Part shown: positions 48,916-57,419 of the stretch, in pieces | Numbering within the stretch: the stretch's first letter is position 1 | Layout: each line of letters opens with the position of its first letter | Origin: Marivita sp051251565 | GTDB lineage: Bacteria > Pseudomonadota > Alphaproteobacteria > Rhodobacterales > Rhodobacteraceae | Direction of reading: 5' to 3' | Assembly (NCBI RefSeq): GCF_051251565.1 | Contig: NZ_JBPOFB010000003.1 | Location: 1 to 64,000 of the forward strand | Length of the DNA stretch: 64,000 nt | The notes under the pieces: generated by a model | Database searches by the model: none | Told to the model about the DNA's origin: nothing | The model's input: the letters and a program-made list of their open reading frames with translations, nothing else | Translations under genes and position numbers: made by a program

Positions 48916-48946
48916 TTTCGGGCGCTTTTCCCGAACGTTACCAAAT

Positions 48947-49018
48947 GGTGAATAGGTCCACATCGGATCCAATGTTTCGCGCGCGAAACAATAGGGTGCA
49001 GATGTTGACCTATTCACC
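48947..49018. repeat. Second nested palindromic element, at the rmuC 3' end
   Basis: Outer arms GGTGAATAGGTCCACATC (48947-48964) and GATGTTGACCTATTCACC (49001-49018) match with one mismatch in 18. Inside lies the perfect 16-base palindrome GTTTCGCGCGCGAAAC (48974-48989). The right arm includes the stop codon of rmuC; the left side faces the convergent DUF6356 gene. It is comparable in design to 22049-22113. Confidence 0.78.
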
Positions 49019-50176
49019 CGGCGGCTTGGCCAGACGCACCACGGGGGTCGGGTCGACCTTGGCCAATTCTTCGAAATCGAAATTGTCCAGCCGCCGCGCC
49101 CGGCGTCCGGCCTTGTCAGCGCTGATCTTGATATCCGCAATATCTTTGGCCGCCTGACCGAAATGCCGATCAAGGTTTTCCACCCGGCTGCCCAGACGGT
49201 CCACATCGGCATAAAGCAGGCCCAGTTCCTTGCGGATCGCGCCTGCCTGTTCCTGCATCCGCGCATCCTTGAGGATTGCACGCATCGTGTTCAGCGTGGC
49301 CATGCAGGTGGTCGGCGACACGATCCAGACTCGCGCCGCGAACCCGTCGCGCACCACTTCGGGAAAGTTCGCATGCAGTTCGGCATAAACCGCTTCGGAC
49401 GGCAGGAACATCAGCGCGCCGTCTGCGGTCTCACTTTCGATAATATATTTCTCGGAGATGTCCTTGATGTGTTTTCGCACCGAAATCCGAAGTTGCTGCG
49501 CCGCGCGATTGAGCTGATCTTGCGTGTCCGCACGACGCAATTGCTCATAGGCTTCCAGCGGGAACTTGCTGTCGATCGCAATGGGCCCCGGCGGGTTCGG
49601 CAGGTGGATCAGGCAATCCGCGCGCTTGCCATTCGACAAGGTCGCCTGAAGCGTAAAACTGTCCTTGGGCAGCGCCTTACCAACGATGTCGGTCAGCTGG
49701 ATTTCCCCGAACGCCCCGCGCGTTTGTTTGTTCGACAGGATGTCCTGCAAGGACAGCACATCGCCCGACAGCTTGGTGATGTTTTCCTGCGCCTTGTCGA
49801 TGCTTTGCAACCGCTGCTGCAAGTCACCAAGGCTTTGCGCTGTGCGCCGGGCCGACCCGTGCAGGTTCTCGGTCATCTGTTCCTGCACCTGCGCCAGACG
49901 CCGCTCCATCAGTTGCAACATCGCGGTCTGGCTTTGCGCCTGCGCCTCTGACACATGGTGCAGACCGCCTGACAACCGTTCCTGCCCGTCACTCAAGCTT
50001 TGAACCCGCTGCCCGACCTGCGCCAATTGATAGACGAGCGGTTCGCTGAGTTTCGCAGCGCGACGCGCTGACATCAGCGACATGAACAGCAGCACAAACA
50101 CCAAGCCACCCAAGACAAGCGCCAGCAGGACGACCGGATCGCTCAGGTCGAGAATGAGATCGCCGATCTGAATCAT
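49010..50176 (-). CDS. rmuC: DNA recombination protein RmuC
   Basis: 388 residues starting at MIQIGDLILDLSD; the ATG overlaps the mutL stop (ATGA). An N-terminal membrane span (VVLLALVLGGLVFVLLFM) is followed by a long coiled coil (about 45-145) and the RmuC endonuclease-like domain: SNKQTRGAFGEIQLTDIV, PNPPGPIAIDSKFPLEAY and ALMFLPSEAVYAEL. RmuC limits inversions at short repeats. Coupling with mutL links two genome-stability functions. Confidence 0.93.
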   Translation of the reverse strand: MIQIGDLILDLSDPVVLLALVLGGLVFVLLFMSLMSARRAAKLSEPLVYQLAQVGQRVQSLSDGQERLSGGLHHVSEAQAQSQTAMLQLMERRLAQVQEQMTENLHGSARRTAQSLGDLQQRLQSIDKAQENITKLSGDVLSLQDILSNKQTRGAFGEIQLTDIVGKALPKDSFTLQATLSNGKRADCLIHLPNPPGPIAIDSKFPLEAYEQLRRADTQDQLNRAAQQLRISVRKHIKDISEKYIIESETADGALMFLPSEAVYAELHANFPEVVRDGFAARVWIVSPTTCMATLNTMRAILKDARMQEQAGAIRKELGLLYADVDRLGSRVENLDRHFGQAAKDIADIKISADKAGRRARRLDNFDFEELAKVDPTPVVRLAKPPGE

Positions 50177-52014
50177 GTGCGGCCAAACAGTCTTTCGATG
50201 TCGCTGAGTTTGAGTTCGACATAGGTGGGCCGACCGTGGTTGCACTGGCCGGAATAGGGCGTCGCTTCCATCTCGCGCAAAAGCGCGTTCATCTCTTCCG
50301 CCCGCATCTGACGCCCCGACCGGATGGAGCCATGACAGGCGACACGGCTCAGGATCGCCTCGATCCGGTCCTGCACCGCGCGGGCTTCGCCTTGATCGTC
50401 AAGCTCGTCGAGAATGTCGCGCAAGAGCGCATCGGAATTGACCTCGCCCAGAATGGCTGGCGTTTCGCGGACCACAACAGCGCCATTGCCGAAAGGTTCG
50501 ATGGTCAGGCCCATTCGGGTCAGGTCTTCCGCAATGTCGAGCAGGCGCGCGCTGTCGCCGTCACTCATCTCGACCACATCGGGGATCAGAAGCGCCTGCG
50601 CGGGCACGCCATTCGCCGCCATCTGGGTTTTGAGCTTTTCATAGACCAGCCGTTCATGCGCGGCGTGCTGATCGACAATGACGATCCCGTCTTCGGTCTG
50701 GGCGATGATGTAGTTTTCATGCACCTGCCCGCGCGCCGCACCCAAAGGCAAGGTTTCGCGGGACGTCTCAACTGTCTCTTGCGGGGTGTCTTGCACATCC
50801 ACCATCCGCCCCGAATAGCTTTGCTGCATTTCGGCAAAACCCGGCGATTGCGCATGGTAGGCCGTCTGTTTCGCGGCGAAACTCGGGCGGTCCATTTGGT
50901 AAATCCGGGACTGGCCGTGTGGTTCTGGACGCATCGCTCCAAGGGTTGCATCCGCGACGGTGGTCGACGCGCGGTGCCCGGCCTCGGCCAGTGCATGGCG
51001 CAGAGCGGACACGATCAGCCCGCGCACCAGACCTGGTTCGCGGAACCGCACCTCGGATTTCGCGGGATGCACGTTCACGTCCACCTTGTGCGGATCGCAA
51101 TCGACAAATAACGCCACCGCCGGGTGACGGTCGCGGCTCAGGAAATCCGCATAGGCCCCGCGCAACGCGCCGATCAAAAGCTTGTCGCGCACCGGACGGC
51201 CGTTGACGAACAGGAACTGCGCCACCGCAGCGCCGCGCGAATAGGTGGGCAGAGCGGCAAAGCCAGTAAGGCGAATGCCCTCGCGCTCGGCATCAATCGG
51301 CACGGCGTTGTCGACAAATTCGCGGCCCATGACCTGACCCAAACGACCGCGCAGCGCATCGAACAGGTCGCCGGTGACGGCATCGGCGCGGAAGCTCACG
51401 CGGCCTTCGCCGCCCCCCGACACATCGCGCAGGGTGAAGCTGACCGAAGGTTCGGCCATTGCCAGCCGTTTGAGCACATCCGAGATCGCCTGCATTTCGG
51501 CGCGATCAGACCGAAGGAATTTCAGACGCGCGGGCGTGGCAAAAAAAAGACTGCGCAGCGTGACAACCGTACCCTTGGAGAGCGCCGCCGGTTTGACCGG
51601 ATCAAGCGTGCCGCCACTGACAGACAGCTCTGCCGCGTCATACCCCTGGGATCGGCTGGTCAGGGTCAACCGGCCCACCGCACCGAGTGACGCCAGCGCT
51701 TCGCCGCGAAACCCGAAGCTGTGGATGTTGAGCAGGTCAGAGCCGTCGATCTTGGACGTGGCGTGGCGGGCCAGCGCAAGCGGCAGCTCCTCGGGCGGGA
51801 TACCGCACCCATCATCGGTGACGCGGATCAGCGTCTTGCCGCCATCGGCAATCGCCACCTCAATGCGGGTGGCCCCGGCATCTATTGCGTTCTCAACCAG
51901 CTCTTTCACAGCAGAGGCGGGGCGTTCCACAACTTCGCCTGCCGCAATGCGGTTGATGGCGCTTTCCTCAAGCTGTTGAATTGAGGCGCGGATATTGGTG
52001 GCGGGGGAATTCAT
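50173..52014 (-). CDS. mutL: DNA mismatch repair protein MutL
   Basis: 613 residues. The GHL ATPase domain contains VKELVENAIDAGATRI, VTDDGCGIP and HSFGFRGEALASLGAV. The C-terminal dimerisation domain contains VDQHAAHERLVYEKL, which matches the endonuclease motif DQHA-x2-E-x4-E. This MutL is therefore predicted to nick DNA itself, as in bacteria without MutH. The last residues ERLFGRT are coupled to rmuC. Confidence 0.96.
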   Translation of the reverse strand: MNSPATNIRASIQQLEESAINRIAAGEVVERPASAVKELVENAIDAGATRIEVAIADGGKTLIRVTDDGCGIPPEELPLALARHATSKIDGSDLLNIHSFGFRGEALASLGAVGRLTLTSRSQGYDAAELSVSGGTLDPVKPAALSKGTVVTLRSLFFATPARLKFLRSDRAEMQAISDVLKRLAMAEPSVSFTLRDVSGGGEGRVSFRADAVTGDLFDALRGRLGQVMGREFVDNAVPIDAEREGIRLTGFAALPTYSRGAAVAQFLFVNGRPVRDKLLIGALRGAYADFLSRDRHPAVALFVDCDPHKVDVNVHPAKSEVRFREPGLVRGLIVSALRHALAEAGHRASTTVADATLGAMRPEPHGQSRIYQMDRPSFAAKQTAYHAQSPGFAEMQQSYSGRMVDVQDTPQETVETSRETLPLGAARGQVHENYIIAQTEDGIVIVDQHAAHERLVYEKLKTQMAANGVPAQALLIPDVVEMSDGDSARLLDIAEDLTRMGLTIEPFGNGAVVVRETPAILGEVNSDALLRDILDELDDQGEARAVQDRIEAILSRVACHGSIRSGRQMRAEEMNALLREMEATPYSGQCNHGRPTYVELKLSDIERLFGRT

Positions 52015-52073
52015 GCCACGAGATGTAGCATGTGACTTGCGATTCTTCTATGGGGTTTTGGGCACCAGACGCG

Positions 52074-52235
52074 TCAGAAAAATTTGAACAAGATACCCAT
52101 CGCGCTGACGTATGCAGCCATCAAAACCCAGAAGCGATACTTCATATTCTGGTTTATCTCAGAGGTTTCAGCGACAAGCTTTGCAATTTCTGCGCGCATC
52201 TTGTCGTCAGCAATGGATTGCTCCTGTAGCGTCAT
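52074..52235 (-). CDS. Small single-span membrane protein, unknown
   Basis: 53 residues from ATG 52235 (GGGA eight bases upstream); an upstream ATG at 52265 would add ten residues. A helical charged N-terminal part (QSIADDKMRAEIAKLVAETSE) precedes one C-terminal span (YRFWVLMAAYVSAMGILFKFF, quoted in part). No family is recognised. It may be a small stress or toxin-like membrane peptide, but there is no direct evidence. It ends 60 bases before the mutL start. Confidence 0.5.
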   Translation of the reverse strand: MTLQEQSIADDKMRAEIAKLVAETSEINQNMKYRFWVLMAAYVSAMGILFKFF

Positions 52236-52337
52236 CGAAGCGTCCCAAGCCAAAAATACACGCATGGGATAAATATAGGGGGTTAACAGAACCCTGTCGA
52301 GATTGACCCCGCCCGTCTGCGTGATAACAAAACACAT

Positions 52338-53264
52338 ATGCTGTCCATTTTCCTTCAGACCCTGCCGTTTTTTGCCCTGATTGCCGTTGGTTATGGCGCG
52401 GGCAAAACTGGGTTTTTCACCCCTGAAGCGACCGCGTACCTGACCAAATTCGTATTCTACTTTGCCCTGTCCGCGATGATCTTTCGCTTTTCCGCAAACC
52501 TGTCGCTGGCCGAGATTTTCGACTGGCGGATCGCTGCCGGGTACCTGTGGGGGACGGCATTTGTTTATGGGATCGGGATGGCGGTTGCGTTCATGCGGGG
52601 CATGAACACCGAAACCGCCGCCTTCGAGGGGCAGGTCGCGGCGATTGGCAACACCGGGTTTCTGGGTGTGCCCATGCTTGCCCTGCTGATGGGACAGGAT
52701 GCGGTGGGACCGATTATCCTTATCTTGGCCATTGATTTGGTGGTGTTTTCTTCGCTGATCGTGATTTTGGTCGTTGGATCGCGCGAAGGCCGAATGTCGA
52801 TGCGGATCTTCAAGACCGTCGGGGTTGGGCTGCTCAAGAATCCGATGATCGTGTCAATTGTCGCCGGATTCATGGTGTCGGCCACGGGTGTGCCCATCCC
52901 AGAGCCCGTTAACCAATTTTTAAGCATTCTGGGGGCCGCTGCCACACCCGGCGCGCTATTCGCGATTGGTGCCTCGCTTGCCAGCAAATCGGCAGAGCGG
53001 TTGAACATCGCGGGATGGTTGAGTTTCTGCAAGCTGGTGATCCACCCGGCGGCGGTGGCGTTTGGGGTGTTTTTCCTGTTCCCGGCGGACCCGTACAAGG
53101 CGGGTGTGGTCGTGGCCGCCGCGTCTTTGCCGGTGGCGGGCAACGTGTTCATCCTTGCGCAGCATTACAACGTCGCGCCGCAGCGGGTGTCCGCGGCCAT
53201 TCTGATCTCTACGGCCATCAGTATCCTGACTGTGTCGTTCGTGATCTCACAGGTTTTGGTCTAG
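52338..53264 (+). CDS. AEC family transporter
   Basis: 308 residues with about ten membrane spans in two inverted halves, the auxin-efflux-carrier fold. The first half has FALIAVGYGAGKTGFF and the second has NPMIVSIVAGFMVSATGVPIPE and SLPVAGNVFILAQHYN. Substrates of the family include malonate and other organic anions. It ends 13 bases before fghA, so the two may be cotranscribed. Confidence 0.9.
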   Translation: MLSIFLQTLPFFALIAVGYGAGKTGFFTPEATAYLTKFVFYFALSAMIFRFSANLSLAEIFDWRIAAGYLWGTAFVYGIGMAVAFMRGMNTETAAFEGQVAAIGNTGFLGVPMLALLMGQDAVGPIILILAIDLVVFSSLIVILVVGSREGRMSMRIFKTVGVGLLKNPMIVSIVAGFMVSATGVPIPEPVNQFLSILGAAATPGALFAIGASLASKSAERLNIAGWLSFCKLVIHPAAVAFGVFFLFPADPYKAGVVVAAASLPVAGNVFILAQHYNVAPQRVSAAILISTAISILTVSFVISQVLV

Positions 53265-53277
53265 GAAAGGACACGCC

Positions 53278-54108
53278 ATGAAAACCATTTCGGAAAACAG
53301 GTGTTTCGGGGGTGTCCAGGGTGTGTATTCCCATGCGTCGGACGCGTGCGCATGCGACATGACCTTTGGATTGTTCCTGCCTCCTGCGGCCAAAGAAGGA
53401 CCGGTTCCGGTGCTGTGGTATCTGTCGGGCCTGACCTGCACGCATGACAACGCCATGACCAAGGCCGCTGCCCAAGGCTTTGCCGCCGAGGCCGGGATGG
53501 CTGTGGTGTTCCCCGACACCTCTCCGCGCGGGGATGCTGTGGGGGATGACGATGCCTATGATCTGGGCAAGGGTGCGGGGTTTTATGTGAATGCGACGCA
53601 AGAACCGTGGGCGCCGCATTTCCAGATGTGGGATTATGTGTCTGCGGAATTGCCGGCACTTCTGGGATCGGAATTCGCCATTGACCTCGGCCGTCAGGCG
53701 ATCACCGGGCATTCGATGGGCGGGCACGGTGCGCTGACGCTGGCGATGGCCCATCCGGGGCGGTTTGCGTCGGTGTCGGCCTTTGCGCCGATTGCCAACC
53801 CCAGCCAGAGCGATTGGGGCCGCAAGCAATTGTCGGCGTATCTCGGCGATGATGAGGCGGCTTGGGCGCGGCATGATGCGCGCGTGCAGATGGAGGCGGT
53901 GGGGTTCGATGGGCCCGTGCTTGTGGATCAGGGCGGCGCGGACCAGTTTCTTGACCTTTTGCAGCCCGAAACCTTGAGCCATGCGATGGCGGCGCGGCGT
54001 CAGGATGGGGTGTTCCGCATCCAAAAAGGTTATGATCATTCGTATTTCTTTGTCGCCACCTTTATCCCCGATCACATCGCGTTCCATGCCGACGCGCTGG
54101 GGCTGTGA
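53278..54108 (+). CDS. fghA: S-formylglutathione hydrolase
   Basis: 276 residues. It belongs to the esterase D family. Nucleophile Ser in TGHSMGGHGALTLA, Asp in VDQGGADQFLD and His in KGYDHSYFFVATF. TCTHDNAMTKAA and FPDTSPRGD are further signatures. It hydrolyses S-formylglutathione to formate and glutathione, the second step of glutathione-dependent formaldehyde removal. The adhC partner is not in the window. The stop overlaps the next gene's GTG start. Confidence 0.95.
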   Translation: MKTISENRCFGGVQGVYSHASDACACDMTFGLFLPPAAKEGPVPVLWYLSGLTCTHDNAMTKAAAQGFAAEAGMAVVFPDTSPRGDAVGDDDAYDLGKGAGFYVNATQEPWAPHFQMWDYVSAELPALLGSEFAIDLGRQAITGHSMGGHGALTLAMAHPGRFASVSAFAPIANPSQSDWGRKQLSAYLGDDEAAWARHDARVQMEAVGFDGPVLVDQGGADQFLDLLQPETLSHAMAARRQDGVFRIQKGYDHSYFFVATFIPDHIAFHADALGL

Positions 54109-54566
54109 CCCGGCTTTTCGTGGATGCCGACGCCTGCCCCGTCAAGGGTGAGGCAGAACGCGTGGCAACGCGGCACAAGGCGCAGATGTACCTGGTGTCG
54201 AATGGCGGCTTACGGATGTCAGACAACCCGTTTGTCGAAGTGGTTGTCGTGCCCGATGGGCCGGACGTGGCCGATATGTGGATTGCGGATCGCGCAGGGC
54301 GGGGGGATGTGGTGATCACCGGAGATATTCCGCTGGCGGCGCGTTGTGTCGAGAACGGGGCGCGCGTGCTCAAACACAACGGAGAGACGCTGGACGCGCG
54401 CAATATCGGGCAGGTTCTGGCCACGCGTGATCTGATGACGGATTTGCGGGCGGCAGATCCGTTTCGACAAGGCGGCGGGCGCGCGTTTTCCAAGGCAGAC
54501 CGATCCCGGTTTCTGGATGCGCTTGAGCGCGAGATGCGCGCGGCGGCACGAGACGTGCCCAGATGA
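54105..54566 (+). CDS. YaiI/YqxD family protein (DUF188)
   Basis: 153 residues with a GTG start that overlaps the fghA stop (GTGA). The N-terminal FVDADACPVKGEAERVA and the VITGDIPLAARC block are DUF188 signatures; the fold is PIN-like and the acidic residues may bind a metal. No activity is established. It is coupled on both sides by four-base overlaps. Confidence 0.92.
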   Translation: MTRLFVDADACPVKGEAERVATRHKAQMYLVSNGGLRMSDNPFVEVVVVPDGPDVADMWIADRAGRGDVVITGDIPLAARCVENGARVLKHNGETLDARNIGQVLATRDLMTDLRAADPFRQGGGRAFSKADRSRFLDALEREMRAAARDVPR

Positions 54567-55165
54567 TCCGCGCGGTGGTGTTCGACATCGGCAACGTGTT
54601 GATCGCGTGGCACCCCGAACGGTTCTATGACCGTGCCATCGGCGAGGACCGACGCCGCGCCCTGTTTGCGGCGGTGGATTTGCACAAGATGCACGACGCG
54701 GTGGACCGGGGCGGAGACCTTGCCACGGTTGTGCAGGATTGCGCGCGGTCGCATCCCGAATGGGCGGCAGAGATCCTGCTTTGGCGCGACAACTGGCTTG
54801 ATCTGGTTGGGCCGGTGATCGATGGGTCAGTCGCGGTGTTGCGGGCTTTGAAGGCCACTGGCGTGCCGGTCTTTGCTCTGTCCAATTTCGGACGCGGCAC
54901 ATTTCAAATGGCGCTGCCGCTCTATCCGGTTCTGGCGGAGTTCGACCGCACGTACCTGTCTGGTGATATGGGTGTGAACAAACCCGAAGCCGAGATTTAC
55001 CGCCGGGTCGAAGAAGACTGCGGCCTTGCCCCCGAGGCATTGCTGTTCACCGATGATCGTGCAGAAAATATCGACGCGGCCACGGCGCGCGGATGGCAGA
55101 CGCATCTGTTTTGCGGGCCAGAGGGGTTTCGCACCCGGTTGCAGCAAGAGGGGCTTTTGCCATGA
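54563..55165 (+). CDS. HAD family hydrolase, YihX-like
   Basis: 200 residues. Motif I is VVFDIGNVLIAWHP (nucleophile Asp, with Gly in place of the second Asp as in the YihX group), motif II is VFALSNFG, motif III Lys is in GVNKPEAEIYRR and motif IV is LLFTDDRAENIDAA. A helical cap lies between residues 18 and 85. YihX of E. coli is a glucose-1-phosphate phosphatase; the substrate here is unknown. Both ends overlap neighbours by four bases (ATGA). Confidence 0.9.
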   Translation: MIRAVVFDIGNVLIAWHPERFYDRAIGEDRRRALFAAVDLHKMHDAVDRGGDLATVVQDCARSHPEWAAEILLWRDNWLDLVGPVIDGSVAVLRALKATGVPVFALSNFGRGTFQMALPLYPVLAEFDRTYLSGDMGVNKPEAEIYRRVEEDCGLAPEALLFTDDRAENIDAATARGWQTHLFCGPEGFRTRLQQEGLLP

Positions 55166-56079
55166 CGACACCCGTGATGATCCCGTTTGTCGAAGGGGAG
55201 GCGCGGCTGGATTGGCTGGGCCTGACCGATGCGATTGCCGCCGGGCATGATCTGCCCCGCGCCGAGATTGCCGACAGTTTCCTGTATCGCGGCGATGACA
55301 CCCTGCTCAATCGGGCTGCGTGGATCGACGGGCTTGGCCTTGCCGTGAAATCGGCGACGATCTTTCCGGGCAACGCGGCGCATGGCAAACCTGCGGTCAA
55401 TGGCGGCGTAACGCTTTATTCAGACCTTGATGGCACATTGCAGGCGATTGTCGATTTCCATCTTGTGACGAAATGGAAAACGGCGGGCGACAGTCTGCTT
55501 GGCGCGCGGCGTCTGGCGCGGGCCGACAGCAAGGTGATTGTGATCGTGGGCGCAGGCACGGTCGCGCGATCTTTGGTTGAGGCGTATTCCACCGGGTTTC
55601 CAGAAGCCCGGTTTGTGATTTGGAACAGGAGTGATGAGCGGGCCGCATCTTTGGCGGCGGAATTCGATCATGTGACCGTTGCGCCGGATCTGGCAGGGGC
55701 AGTAGGACAGGCAGATATCGTCTGTTGCGCCACGATGTCGACCACGCCGGTTTTGCGGGGCGACTGGCTGCGCGCAGGCACGCATGTTGATCTGATTGGC
55801 GCGTATCGTCCGGATATGCGCGAGGCGGATGATACCGCGCTGACCCGGTCGCGCGTGTTCGTGGATTCCCGCGACACAACCGTTGGGCATATCGGAGAGA
55901 TGCGTGATCCGATTGCGCGGGGCGTGATCACCGAGGCCGATATCGTGGCCGATTACTATGACCTTGGCGCGTTTACCCGGACGTCCGAGAACGAGATCAC
56001 GCTGTTCAAGAACGGCGGCGGCGCGCATCTTGACCTGATGGTCAGTCGCTACATTCTGGATCGCTGGCAGACACGGTAG
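55162..56079 (+). CDS. Ornithine cyclodeaminase / ketimine reductase family protein
   Basis: 305 residues starting at MTTPVMIPFVEGEARL; the ATG overlaps the HAD gene stop. The NAD(P) motif is VIVIVGAGTVARSLVEAY and the substrate region has LAVKSATIFPGNA (Lys). Family members include ornithine cyclodeaminase, alanine dehydrogenase and delta-1-pyrroline-2-carboxylate reductase; the exact substrate is not decidable. It is the last gene of the coupled fghA-DUF188-HAD chain. Confidence 0.88.
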   Translation: MTTPVMIPFVEGEARLDWLGLTDAIAAGHDLPRAEIADSFLYRGDDTLLNRAAWIDGLGLAVKSATIFPGNAAHGKPAVNGGVTLYSDLDGTLQAIVDFHLVTKWKTAGDSLLGARRLARADSKVIVIVGAGTVARSLVEAYSTGFPEARFVIWNRSDERAASLAAEFDHVTVAPDLAGAVGQADIVCCATMSTTPVLRGDWLRAGTHVDLIGAYRPDMREADDTALTRSRVFVDSRDTTVGHIGEMRDPIARGVITEADIVADYYDLGAFTRTSENEITLFKNGGGAHLDLMVSRYILDRWQTR

Positions 56080-56086
56080 AGCCGGG

Positions 56087-56110
56087 CGACGATACGGGAC
56101 CGCATCGTCG
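56087..56110. terminator. Hairpin between convergent genes
   Basis: CGACGAT and ATCGTCG form a 7-bp perfect stem with a 10-base loop in the 58-base gap between the cyclodeaminase-like gene and the MFS gene. No T tract follows, so it is at best a weak terminator. Confidence 0.4.
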
Positions 56111-56137
56111 GTTTGCGTCACAGGAAACCAGCGCCTG

Positions 56138-57382
56138 TCAGGCCGCCAGCGGAACGGGTTGGCGTTTTTCGCGGATGGGCAGGTGCACAATCGCGCTGAA
56201 CGCCCCAACGCCTACGCCAATCCACCAGACCAATGTGTAATCGCCATGGATGTCGTACATCCGCCCGCCCAGCCAGACACCCATAAAGCTGCCCAATTGA
56301 TGGCTGAAAAACACGATACCATAGAGCGTGCCCATGTAGCGCAACCCATAGATATGCGCGATCAAGCCCGAGGTCAGCGGCACGGTGGCCAGCCAGAGCG
56401 ATCCCATCGCGGCAGAGAACAGGATCACCGAAGTGGGGGTGATCGGGAACATGATAAAGAGCGCCGCAACGATGGTCCGCGCGGTGTAGATGCCCGCGAG
56501 CAAGTATTTCTTGGACCAGCGATTGCCAGCCCAGCCAGCGGCCAGCGTCCCTACAATGTTCATCAACCCGATGAGAGAGATTGACACAGCCCCCAGCGCC
56601 GATGTTGTGGTGATGCCGATGGAATGCAGGATGCCCCCCGGCTGGATCGGGCCGCACAGTTCGGTCACGAAGGCCGGAAAATGGGCCGTGACAAAGGCAA
56701 GCTGATAGCCACAGCTGAAAAAGCCCAGAAAGATCAACGCATAGGATGGATCACGCAACGCCCGGACAAGGTTCGCGCCCATGCTTTCTTCAAGCTCGCC
56801 CTTGCTGGCCACACGGACAGGGGACCGCATGAACGGCAAGACCAGGATGACCGACAGGATGATCACAGCGAACCACACGAACACCATTTGCCAGGTCATC
56901 ATGGTGAGCATCCATTCCGCCACCGGCGCGCCAAACACCTGACCGCCGCTGCCTGCCGCCGTCACAATGGCGAGGCTCATCGAGCGGTTGGCGTCTGAGC
57001 TGGCGCGACCGACAACGGCCAAGATCACGCCGAACCCGGTGCCGGCAACGCCGAAACCAACCAGAACTTCGTACCATTGATGCGCTTCGGGTGTGACCGC
57101 GAAGGACGACAGCACCAGTCCCGCCGCATAGACCAAAGCGCCCAAAACGATCGCTTTGCGATCACCGATCTTTTCCGCAAGCGCCCCGAACACCGGCTGC
57201 CCGATGCCCCAGGCAAGATTCTGGATCGCAATGGCGAGGGAAAATTCCGCACGCAACCAGCCGAATTCTTCGGCAATGGGGATTTGGAACACACCAAAGC
57301 TGGCCCGGATCGCAAAGGACACAAGGATGATGACACACCCGCCGATCAGGACAGGCGTGAAGATTGAGGCGCGCGCTTGCAT
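56138..57382 (-). CDS. Major facilitator superfamily transporter
   Basis: 414 residues with about twelve spans and a central loop (about 195-215). GGAG lies seven bases before the ATG. MFS motif A-like EKIGDRKAIVLGAL is in the 2-3 loop and a second in the 8-9 loop (WAGNRWSKKYLLAG). It resembles monocarboxylate or oxalate/formate-type MFS carriers. No substrate is assignable from context. Confidence 0.88.
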   Translation of the reverse strand: MQARASIFTPVLIGGCVIILVSFAIRASFGVFQIPIAEEFGWLRAEFSLAIAIQNLAWGIGQPVFGALAEKIGDRKAIVLGALVYAAGLVLSSFAVTPEAHQWYEVLVGFGVAGTGFGVILAVVGRASSDANRSMSLAIVTAAGSGGQVFGAPVAEWMLTMMTWQMVFVWFAVIILSVILVLPFMRSPVRVASKGELEESMGANLVRALRDPSYALIFLGFFSCGYQLAFVTAHFPAFVTELCGPIQPGGILHSIGITTTSALGAVSISLIGLMNIVGTLAAGWAGNRWSKKYLLAGIYTARTIVAALFIMFPITPTSVILFSAAMGSLWLATVPLTSGLIAHIYGLRYMGTLYGIVFFSHQLGSFMGVWLGGRMYDIHGDYTLVWWIGVGVGAFSAIVHLPIREKRQPVPLAA

Positions 57383-57419
57383 AGGAATGCTCCGATAACC
57401 GCGACGGTTTGAGCCGATT

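Noticed and set aside
48937..48952. GTTACCAAATGGTGAA, 12 of 14 arm positions like the RutR operator
   Set aside because: It lies at the 3' ends of two convergent genes and partly inside the nested palindrome arm, not at a promoter. Chance similarity is more likely.
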